Below are positions 1 through 5,031 of a stretch of 6,760 nucleotides of DNA, piece after piece. The translations under genes and the position numbers were made by a program. Source of the stretch: Desulfobulbus sp. (GTDB lineage: Bacteria > Desulfobacterota > Desulfobulbia > Desulfobulbales > Desulfobulbaceae); contig JAUWAH010000133.1 in NCBI GenBank assembly GCA_030602145.1, forward strand, positions 1 through 6,760, in the 5' to 3' direction. How positions within the stretch are numbered: the stretch's first letter is position 1; every line of letters begins with the position of its first letter. The notes beneath the pieces are model-generated. The model saw only the letters and a list, made by a program, of their open reading frames with translations. It was not told the origin of the DNA and made no database searches.

Positions 1-100
1 CGAAAGCATCAGTATGTTTTTTTACAGTAACAATTTCATTTTTTCCATGAGAAATGACTTTAATATTACGTATTTCTTTTTCTATGGTTTTCCAGTCCAT
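1..100 (-). CDS. Unknown protein, N-terminal fragment cut by the window edge
   Basis: An open frame runs leftwards from an ATG at 100-98 and has no stop before the window edge, giving 33 residues beginning MDWKTIEKEIRN and ending KKHTDAF. A GAGG Shine-Dalgarno core at 111-108 lies 7 nt before the ATG. The start is 28 nt beyond the stop of the minus-strand membrane-protein gene, so the two look co-transcribed. The visible part is hydrophilic and lysine-rich, with no signal peptide or membrane segment, and its codons are AT-rich like its neighbour's. I do not recognise the family. As the second gene downstream of an Mn2+ riboswitch it could take part in metal handling, but nothing in these 33 residues shows that. 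The call rests on the ribosome-binding site, the spacing and the open frame. Confidence 0.6.
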   Translation of the reverse strand, partial: MDWKTIEKEIRNIKVISHGKNEIVTVKKHTDAF

Positions 101-128
101 ATGATCGCCTCATATGTTATTTTTTGGG

Positions 129-476
129 TTATTCGTTTAAGCAGGCAGATTTTATGCTGTTGTAATTTTCGGCAATGGGTTTTTCCAGCCAACTCTCTAT
201 GTTTATAAGGCTTTTTACGGTCCCCCAGCAGCCAACTTTAACTAGGGCCGGTGCGTTCTGGATCTCGGCTTCGAGGTTTAAAATTTTTTCCTTCACCACA
301 GGGTTTGCTCCAATACTTGCGACACCCTTGAACGCCGCGATCCCTCCCCAAACAACGAGGGCACCCACCATGAAGCATCCAAAAAGGCCCGCAGCCAGAA
401 AGATTTTGAGTTTTCGTCTTAGCCTGCGATTTGTTTTTAATTTTTCCAGCATTTCATGTAATAGCAATAGTTTCAT
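129..476 (-). CDS. Small single-pass membrane protein of unknown function (115 aa)
   Basis: The frame has an AAGGAG ribosome-binding site at 493-488, 11 nt before the ATG. An in-frame Met at residue 9 is possible but has no Shine-Dalgarno site. Residues 1-24 form a strongly basic segment (KLKTNRRLRRKLK). Residues about 25-49 form one hydrophobic membrane span rich in Gly, Ala, Val and Phe. A soluble tail of about 65 residues follows, containing Cys83 and Cys112, with a third Cys (Cys34) inside the span. The positive-inside rule predicts a cytoplasmic N terminus and a periplasmic tail, where the two cysteines could pair; this is inference. I do not recognise the family. It is the first complete gene downstream of the yybP-ykoY Mn2+ riboswitch on the same strand, about 280 nt away, and is followed 28 nt later by a second unknown gene. 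It could be a metal-responsive membrane protein, or it could be driven by its own nearer promoter. Confidence 0.8.
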   Translation of the reverse strand: MKLLLLHEMLEKLKTNRRLRRKLKIFLAAGLFGCFMVGALVVWGGIAAFKGVASIGANPVVKEKILNLEAEIQNAPALVKVGCWGTVKSLINIESWLEKPIAENYNSIKSACLNE

Positions 477-515
477 ACAGGTTGCTTCTCCTTAAAAGGA
501 TATGATTGTATTAAT

Positions 516-531
516 TTTGAAATTTATAGCA
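516..531 (-). promoter_or_regulatory. Possible extended -10 promoter for the small membrane-protein gene
   Basis: On the minus strand TGC followed by TATAAA (531-523) matches an extended -10 element. Transcription would start near 516, giving a leader of about 40 nt with the AAGGAG site. No good -35 is visible at the right distance, and the surroundings are AT-rich, so a chance match is possible. If active, it would uncouple the membrane-protein gene from the upstream riboswitch. Confidence 0.3.
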
Positions 532-611
532 TCATAGTAATATAAACTGGTACTAATTTATTTTTGTCCATTATAATCTTTTTCACGATCATCAGTTACA
601 ATTTAATATGT

Positions 612-649
612 ATTGACAAAAAGGAGGATTATTCTCCTTCAAAGTCAAT
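612..649. repeat. Two-part inverted repeat in the leader between riboswitch and gene
   Basis: ATTGAC (612-617) pairs with GTCAAT (644-649), and AAGGAG (621-626) pairs with CTCCTT (634-639), with a 7-nt loop. The arms are separated by a 3/4-nt internal bulge. On the minus strand the inner stem is followed by only three T residues, so it is a poor terminator. It may be a protein-binding dyad or an RNA hairpin in the leader of the minus-strand genes. Confidence 0.5.
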
Positions 650-674
650 GTTTGTTGCTATCGAACGGCATGAT

Positions 675-704
675 ATAATAAAAAGCATCAATCATATCTG
701 ATGC
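675..704 (-). terminator. Weak terminator-like hairpin downstream of the riboswitch
   Basis: On the minus strand GCATCA (704-699) pairs with TGATGC (690-685) across an 8-nt loop and is followed by TTTTTATTAT. The stem is only 6 bp and moderately stable. It could end or pause transcripts that have read through the riboswitch terminator, or be incidental in AT-rich DNA. Confidence 0.35.
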
Positions 705-755
705 AACCTGACTGCACTGTTTGAATCTGTAACTGAATCAAATGACGCAGTGCGC

Positions 756-802
756 AAAAAAAAAGACCTTTATCCAGGCGTGACCGCCTAAATAAAGGTC
801 TT
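756..802 (-). terminator. Intrinsic terminator forming the riboswitch expression platform
   Basis: On the minus strand AAGACCTTTAT (802-792) pairs perfectly with ATAAAGGTCTT (773-763). Inside are a 2x2 internal loop, then AGGCG/CGCCT closed by a 4-nt loop. The 3' arm runs straight into nine T residues (764-756), a textbook Rho-independent terminator for leftward transcription. In the opposite direction the trailing sequence is TTGTTTACAG, which is much weaker. The 5' arm includes the CCTTT that forms the 3' strand of riboswitch helix P1, so aptamer folding should prevent terminator formation. Confidence 0.92.
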
Positions 803-895
803 GTTTACAGAATATCTGTTCTGGTCCCGGGTCGTTCGACCGTATTGACGGAATCCAGGTCAGTCATTTCTCTGACTGATAACTACTCCCCTTTG
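794..895 (-). ncRNA. yybP-ykoY family Mn2+-sensing riboswitch aptamer
   Basis: Read on the minus strand, the element opens with AAAGGGGAGTAG (894-883) and closes with CAAGACCTTT (803-794), both hallmarks of the yybP-ykoY class. P1 is AAAGG (894-890) with CCTTT (798-794). A hairpin CAGTCA/TGACTG follows the opening loop. An arm bounded by CTGG and CCAG contains the conserved-looking CCGTCAATACGG loop region and a GGTC/GACC tip. A last hairpin ACAGA/TCTGT leads into the closing sequence. Known members bind Mn2+ between two loops docked side by side and stabilise P1. Here P1 formation would sequester the 5' arm of the downstream terminator, so Mn2+ should turn expression ON. The genes downstream on this strand are the unknown small membrane protein and the truncated gene after it. 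The class call is from remembered consensus, not a covariance-model search. Confidence 0.9.
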
Positions 896-903
896 AACCG
901 ATA

Positions 904-933
904 AATATAATGACTCAAAATCACTCTTGTCAA
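904..933 (-). promoter_or_regulatory. Sigma70-like promoter driving the riboswitch leader
   Basis: On the minus strand a perfect -35 TTGACA (933-928) is followed after 18 bp by TATATT (909-904); alternatively TTATAT at 910-905 gives a 17-bp spacer. Transcription would start near 896-898, only a few bases before the riboswitch P1 strand. This position fits an RNA leader that starts directly with the aptamer. Confidence 0.75.
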
Positions 934-1104
934 TACCGTTGATCGATATATAACCTCTCTTAGCCCATATTTAACACGCATCAAAATATATGTTACAACA
1001 TCAGCGAGTTACGTATCAAAAACACCTCCAGTGGCACTGCATTTGGTTCTTTGAGGCATCATCTGGTCATTTTCTTCACGCTACCAGAGGTGAGAGGTCT
1101 GGTT

Positions 1105-1130
1105 GATTTGAAATAGAGATTTGAAATAGA
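1105..1130. repeat. Perfect tandem duplication of a 13-bp unit
   Basis: GATTTGAAATAGA occurs twice in direct succession (1105-1117 and 1118-1130) with no mismatch. It lies roughly 300 bp upstream of the candidate sigma54 promoter and next to the inverted-repeat series. It may be a recent slippage duplication or a double binding site; the sequence does not decide which. Confidence 0.85.
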
Positions 1131-1159
1131 AAATATTGTGCTCAGTTCTGGCTTTATCA

Positions 1160-1339
1160 TTCGGCAAAAAAGGGACGAGCCGAAAGTCAAGATTGTTCAA
1201 TACATCTTGACCATCACCACACCCCTGCCGTTTCTAATCACTGTGGTAGCAGGATTGTTGACTGGATCATTTCTGATTCCACCAACCTTGTCAACTTTTG
1301 TTGACCCCGTCTGATTTTGTAGACGGGGGAGCCAGCTCC
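1160..1339. repeat. Series of six closely packed inverted repeats
   Basis: Six perfect stems lie one after another: TTCGGC/GCCGAA (1160-1184), GTCAAGAT/ATCTTGAC (1186-1211), ACCACA/TGTGGT (1216-1247), GTCAAC/GTTGAC with a TTTT loop (1290-1305), CCCCGTCT/AGACGGGG with an 8-nt loop (1305-1328) and GGAGC/GCTCC (1328-1339). None has a T-tract after it on either strand that would make a good terminator. The packing suggests a structured RNA, a cluster of protein-binding dyads or a decayed mobile-element end. I cannot assign it to a known RNA class. Confidence 0.6.
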
Positions 1340-1432
1340 AACCATTCTCGCATTCCTCTTGGACCGTTCCGGGTCAAATAAAAAGATAACAATATCTGTA
1401 TGTTGATTATTTAGTCGCTGCATACGTCATAA

Positions 1433-1447
1433 TGGCACAGAAGCTGC
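1433..1447 (+). promoter_or_regulatory. Candidate sigma54 promoter upstream of cheA
   Basis: TGGCACAGAAGCTGC has a perfect -24 box (TGGCAC) and a CTGC -12 box. The invariant GG and GC are separated by exactly 10 bp, as sigma54 needs. Transcription would begin near 1459, leaving a leader of about 73 nt before cheA. Sigma54 often drives motility and chemotaxis genes in Proteobacteria and needs an upstream enhancer-binding activator. The inverted repeats about 130-250 bp upstream are possible activator sites; that link is inference. Confidence 0.5.
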
Positions 1448-1531
1448 TATTCTTGGCTGGCACGTTTGCAATGCCACACGAGCCGGGAAATACCCCGGAG
1501 CCGATCATCCACCCTACCAAGGAAAGCGTTC

Positions 1532-4291
1532 ATGGCCAGCGAAAACGACGACATCCTCCACGCATTCATCGAAGAATCCATCGAGCACCTCGCCGATATC
1601 GAACAGGACCTGCTTGCCATTGAGAAAAGGGGGGCGGATATCAACGAGGATTTGGTGAACAAGGTCTTCCGTGCCGCCCACTCCATTAAAGGCGGTGCCG
1701 GCTTCATGGGGCTGACCACAATCCAGGAACTTGCCCATGTGGCTGAAAACGTTCTCGGCCTCATCCGTGGCCGTAAACTTGTTCCCACCCCGGAGGTGGT
1801 CAACGCCCTGCTGCTTGCCGCCGACGAGCTGCAGCACCTGCTGGCCGATGTCACCGCCAGCCATGAGGCCGACATCGGCAACCATGTCGCTACCCTCAAT
1901 GCCCTTGCCTCCGGAGTTTCGCTGGCTGAAACAGAACCTGCCCGACTGGTGGCTTCCCCTCACGAACCGCTGCCCCAACCGATTGCCACCGCACCGATGC
2001 CTGCAGCACCCCCGGATGAGTTTCCGGCCGAATCGACCCAGCGCGTCCCTGAACCCCATCCGGATCAAAACACCGAGGCGCACGCCGGCAAGGCCGATAC
2101 CAGCATCCGCGTTTCGGTGAGCCTGCTCGATCAGTTGATGAACCTGGCCGGCGAACTCGTCCTTTCCCGCAACCAATTGCTCCAGACCATCAGCTCAGGC
2201 GCAGTGCATGAGGCCGAGGCGGTGGGCCAGCGCATCGATCTGGTCACCTCCGAACTCCAGGGGGCGATCATGCTCACCCGGATGCAGCCCATCGGCAATG
2301 TGCTGGGCAAATTCCCCCGAGTAGTCCGCGATCTGGCCAAGAAACTGGGCAAGGAGGTGGAACTGACCATCGTCGGCAAGGAGGTCGAACTCGACAAGAC
2401 CATCATCGAGGCGATCAACGACCCGCTCACCCACCTGGTACGCAACGGCGTCGATCACGGCATTGAGGCGCCCGAGGCACGGCGCGCCGCCGGTAAGGCC
2501 CCGCGCGGCACCCTCGTCCTCAAAGCCTATCATGCCGCCGGCCAGGTGGTCATCGAGATCAGCGACGACGGTCGCGGGATCGACGGCGACCATCTGGCTG
2601 AGGTCGCCGTGGGCAAGGGATTGATCACCGCCGAGCAGGCCAAGCTCATGTCAATCAAGGAGCGGATCAACCTCATCCTCCTGCCCGGATTCTCGACCGC
2701 CGCCAAGGTCACCGACGTCTCCGGCCGTGGTGTCGGCATGGATGTGGTCAAAACCAACCTCGACCAGTTGGGCGGCACCATTGAGATCGACTCAACGGTT
2801 GGCAGGGGCACGACCCTCTCGATCAAGCTGCCGCTCACCCTGGCAATCATCCCCTGCCAGATCATCATGACCGGGGATGAGCGCTACGCCATTCCCCAGG
2901 TCAATCTTGAGGAACTGCTCCGCGTCCCCGCCGCCCAGATCAAAGAGAGGGTCGAACGGGTGGGGGATGCCGAGGTGGTCCGGTTGCGCGGCACCCTCCT
3001 GCCGTTGATCCGCATGGCCGACGTACTTGGCATCGAACGAACCTATGCAGATGAGGATGGCCTGGTTCGGGCCGACCGGCGGCACAACATCGCCGACCGG
3101 CGTTCGAAATCGTCGCCGCTGTTCGCCGACGGCGACAGCCGCAGCGAAGACGATGCCCGCCCCAATCAGCGTCAGCACGGCCCTGACCGCCGCCAGAGCC
3201 CGGCCAGCGCCCTCAATATCGTTGTCGTCTCCACCGGCGTGCTCAAGTACGGCCTCATCGTCGACCGCCTGCTCGACTCCGAGGAGATTGTCATCAAGCC
3301 GCTCGGCCGCCATCTCCAGAGTTGTCAGGGCTATGCCGGGGCGACCATTATGGGCGATGGCCGCATCGCCCTCATCCTCGATGTCGCCAACCTGGCCCGC
3401 ATGGCCGGCCTCACTTCCATGGAAGGTTCGCAGCGTGCCGGCGAACTGGCGAGGGAATCCCACCTCCGTACCCAGGACCGGCAGTCGCTGCTCACCTTCC
3501 GCGGCAGCCAGGAGGAACAGTTCGGCGTGCCCCTGAGCCTGGTGGAGCGGGTCGAAAAGATCCGGCAGACCGACATCGAACTCATCGGCAGCCGCCGCGT
3601 TCTCCAGTACCGGGGCGGCAGCCTGCCGCTGGTCGCCATGGACGATGTCGCCTCGGTCCTCCCTCTGGATGATCAGGAACAGCTTCTGGTTATCGTCTTC
3701 CGCCTCAAGGGCCGTGATGTCGGCCTGCTCGCCAGTGGGCCCGTGGACGCCATCGAGGTTTCCACCGACATCGATGCCACCACCCTCCGCCAGACCGGCA
3801 TCATGGGGTCGGCGATCATCGGCGGCAAGACCACCATGCTGGTCGACATCTTCGAGCTGGTCGAAACCATCCACCCCGAATGGTTCAGTGCCGAGGAGAC
3901 CGATGCCAGCCAGGCGACGGTGCTGATCGTCGACGATTCCCTCTTCTTCCGCAACCAGGTGCGCCTCTACCTGGAGCAGGCTGGATTCCGCATCCTCGAG
4001 GCCGTCGACGGTGTCGATGCCCTCCGGGTCCTCGAGACGGAGGGCGACGAGATCCGGATGGTGGTGGCCGATATAGAGATGCCCACCATGGACGGCTTCG
4101 AGCTGACCCGGCGCATCAAGGGTTCGCACCGCTTCGGTCACCTGCCGGTCATCGCCCTCACCACCCTTTCCGGCGAGGAGGACGTGGCCCGGGGCAAGGC
4201 CGCCGGCGTCGAGGAATACCATGTCAAGCTCGACCGCGAGCGGCTGGTCGATTGCGTCTGCCGCCTCACCCGGATGACTGCGAACGCCTAG
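1532..4291 (+). CDS. cheA: Hybrid chemotaxis histidine kinase CheA with two CheW-like domains and a receiver
   Basis: This 919-aa kinase takes signals from receptor arrays, autophosphorylates and passes phosphate to response regulators. Domains in order: HPt (about 1-105) with phospho-acceptor His50 in AAHSIKGG; Pro/Ala-rich linker (about 128-188) and no recognisable P2; dimerisation helices (about 191-255); HATPase (about 256-437) with N-box HLVRNGVDHG (301-310), DDGRG (345-349), GFST (386-389) and GRGVG (398-402); first CheW-like domain (about 440-625) with a charged insert (about 503-560); second CheW-like domain (about 650-780); receiver (about 794-919) with Asp801, Asp802, acceptor Asp847, Thr877/Thr878 and Lys899. 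All key residues for kinase, HPt and receiver activity are present. The start at 1532 has AAGGAA 7 nt upstream; an ATG at 1466 would add 22 unrelated residues and lacks such a site. cheW follows after 24 nt. Confidence 0.96.
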   Translation: MASENDDILHAFIEESIEHLADIEQDLLAIEKRGADINEDLVNKVFRAAHSIKGGAGFMGLTTIQELAHVAENVLGLIRGRKLVPTPEVVNALLLAADELQHLLADVTASHEADIGNHVATLNALASGVSLAETEPARLVASPHEPLPQPIATAPMPAAPPDEFPAESTQRVPEPHPDQNTEAHAGKADTSIRVSVSLLDQLMNLAGELVLSRNQLLQTISSGAVHEAEAVGQRIDLVTSELQGAIMLTRMQPIGNVLGKFPRVVRDLAKKLGKEVELTIVGKEVELDKTIIEAINDPLTHLVRNGVDHGIEAPEARRAAGKAPRGTLVLKAYHAAGQVVIEISDDGRGIDGDHLAEVAVGKGLITAEQAKLMSIKERINLILLPGFSTAAKVTDVSGRGVGMDVVKTNLDQLGGTIEIDSTVGRGTTLSIKLPLTLAIIPCQIIMTGDERYAIPQVNLEELLRVPAAQIKERVERVGDAEVVRLRGTLLPLIRMADVLGIERTYADEDGLVRADRRHNIADRRSKSSPLFADGDSRSEDDARPNQRQHGPDRRQSPASALNIVVVSTGVLKYGLIVDRLLDSEEIVIKPLGRHLQSCQGYAGATIMGDGRIALILDVANLARMAGLTSMEGSQRAGELARESHLRTQDRQSLLTFRGSQEEQFGVPLSLVERVEKIRQTDIELIGSRRVLQYRGGSLPLVAMDDVASVLPLDDQEQLLVIVFRLKGRDVGLLASGPVDAIEVSTDIDATTLRQTGIMGSAIIGGKTTMLVDIFELVETIHPEWFSAEETDASQATVLIVDDSLFFRNQVRLYLEQAGFRILEAVDGVDALRVLETEGDEIRMVVADIEMPTMDGFELTRRIKGSHRFGHLPVIALTTLSGEEDVARGKAAGVEEYHVKLDRERLVDCVCRLTRMTANA

Positions 4292-4304
4292 AACCGTCCA
4301 CATT

Positions 4305-4310
4305 AAGGAG
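4305..4310 (+). promoter_or_regulatory. Strong ribosome-binding site of cheW
   Basis: AAGGAG lies 5 nt before the cheW ATG and 13 nt after the cheA stop. It supports independent, efficient initiation of the coupling protein on a shared transcript. Confidence 0.8.
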
Positions 4311-4315
4311 TAGCC

Positions 4316-4771
4316 ATGGACAATAGAATACCGACCAGAGAGTCCCTCACCGAACTGGCCACCTTCCAGGTGGGCGAGGCCCTCTGCGGCATGGAGATCC
4401 GACAGATCCAGGAGATCAACCGTCTCAGCCAGATGACCCGGGTACCGCAGGCGCCGGAGGATGTGCTCGGCATCCTCAACCTCCGCGGCCAGATCGTCAC
4501 CATCATCGACCTGGCCCGCCGTCTCGGCCTCGGTTCCACCGAGCCCACCGGCGAGGCTCGGATCATCATCGTCAACACCGGAGGCGGCAAGGTCGGCATC
4601 CTTGTTCACCGCATCAGCGACGTGGTCGCCGTCGATCTCGAGCACCGGGAACCGCCGCCCGCCAACATGCGCGGCATCCAGGGGCGGTTCTTCACCGGGG
4701 TATGCAAGCGGGAAACCGGCCTCATTGGTCTGCTCAACATCGACCGGGTCCTCAGTCTTGACGACAACTGA
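4316..4771 (+). CDS. cheW: Chemotaxis coupling protein CheW
   Basis: CheW is the small cytoplasmic adaptor that links the tips of chemoreceptors to CheA. The 151 residues make one CheW domain of typical length. Landmarks are the N-terminal strand ELATFQVGEALCGMEI (13-28), the VPQAPEDVLGILNLRG stretch (43-58) with the conserved Asn55 and Arg57 of the NLRG motif, then IVTIIDLARRLG (60-71), IIIVNTGGGKVGILVHRISDVV (83-104, second subdomain) and a C-terminal INIDRVLSL-like helix region. It starts 24 nt after cheA with its own strong ribosome-binding site, so it is almost certainly co-transcribed. The kinase upstream already has two CheW-like domains, so this protein is probably the array coupler rather than a replacement for them. 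Nothing is truncated. Confidence 0.96.
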   Translation: MDNRIPTRESLTELATFQVGEALCGMEIRQIQEINRLSQMTRVPQAPEDVLGILNLRGQIVTIIDLARRLGLGSTEPTGEARIIIVNTGGGKVGILVHRISDVVAVDLEHREPPPANMRGIQGRFFTGVCKRETGLIGLLNIDRVLSLDDN

Positions 4772-4775
4772 GCTG

Positions 4776-4804
4776 ACCGTCATCCCTTGCCTTCAAATGA
4801 CGGT
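4776..4804 (+). repeat. Hairpin immediately after the cheW stop
   Basis: ACCGTCAT (4776-4783) pairs perfectly with ATGACGGT (4797-4804) across a 13-nt loop, starting 5 nt after the cheW stop codon. No T-tract follows, so it is not a standard intrinsic terminator. It may protect the 3' end of a cheA-cheW mRNA or partially reduce expression of the receptor gene downstream. Confidence 0.55.
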
Positions 4805-4972
4805 TCTCAATCCGGACACGGTCGGTGCCACACCGGCATCGCTCTGTTCCCGGCGGACAGCGGCAAACCTGAGGTTCCGGTCTGCCTGGCGGACACAGAC
4901 CTGGTGGGAAACACCATAGGATTCCACAAGAAGAAGCAGAACAACAGGCAGTGCACTGAGGCATCAAGGCTT

Positions 4973-4999
4973 CGCGGCAGGTGGCAATCAACTGCCGCG
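4973..4999 (+). repeat. GC-rich hairpin upstream of the receptor gene
   Basis: CGCGGCAG (4973-4980) pairs perfectly with CTGCCGCG (4992-4999) across an 11-nt loop. It sits 19 nt before the ribosome-binding site of the MCP gene and has no T-tract. It could be a 5' leader structure of the receptor mRNA or an operator. The 260-bp gap between cheW and this gene otherwise shows no gene. Confidence 0.5.
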
Positions 5000-5018
5000 G
5001 CTCAACCATTCACTATAA

Positions 5019-5024
5019 AAGGAG
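5019..5024 (+). promoter_or_regulatory. Ribosome-binding site that fixes the MCP start
   Basis: AAGGAG lies 7 nt before the ATG at 5032. This favours that start over an in-frame GTG at 4981, which falls in the loop region of the upstream hairpin and would add 17 hydrophilic residues ahead of the first membrane segment. Confidence 0.8.
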
Positions 5025-5031
5025 TGCGACA

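Larger units (their letters stand above)
934..1432. other. About 500 bp without a convincing gene, AT-rich and dyad-rich
   Basis: No frame here has a credible start, ribosome-binding site and protein-like content. A 61-codon minus-strand frame (1238-1423) has no Shine-Dalgarno site and crosses several inverted repeats. The stretch separates the divergent riboswitch promoter from the chemotaxis operon. It holds a short CAGTG/CACTG palindrome (1029-1039), a tandem 13-bp repeat and the inverted-repeat series listed separately. No tRNA, rRNA or insertion-sequence end was recognised. Confidence 0.6.

Noticed and set aside
175..495. 106-codon + strand frame overlapping the small membrane-protein gene
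   Set aside because: The minus-strand frame has the ribosome-binding site, a coherent membrane-protein layout and a downstream partner gene; the + frame has none of these.
1160..1215. Resemblance of GGCAAA...GGGACG to a GEMM cyclic-di-GMP riboswitch
   Set aside because: The paired element between the two motifs and the second helical arm with its tetraloop receptor are missing; only short matching words remain.
1290..1339. Possible integron attC site around the GTTGAC dyad
   Set aside because: The core GTTRRRY is not met (GTTGACC has C where a purine is needed), and no integrase or cassette gene is near.
1238..1423. 61-codon minus-strand frame in the non-coding stretch
   Set aside because: It has no Shine-Dalgarno site, no recognisable family, and runs through several perfect inverted repeats; treated as chance.
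1458..1470. Second TGGCAC...TTGCA pair as a sigma54 promoter
   Set aside because: The GG and GC are only 7 bp apart instead of 10, so it cannot be read as a -24/-12 promoter.
1466..1531. Upstream ATG that would lengthen CheA by 22 residues
   Set aside because: It has no ribosome-binding site, the extra residues do not resemble an HPt N terminus, and the ATG at 1532 has AAGGAA at proper spacing.
2792..4783. 663-codon open frame on the minus strand opposite cheA and cheW
   Set aside because: It is the mirror of GC-rich coding sequence; the predicted protein is a low-quality string rich in Asp, Gly, Ala and His, while the + strand has complete, motif-perfect CheA and CheW.
4982..4995. TGGCA...CTGC in the hairpin before the receptor gene as a sigma54 promoter
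   Set aside because: The GG-GC spacing is 9 bp, one short of the requirement.
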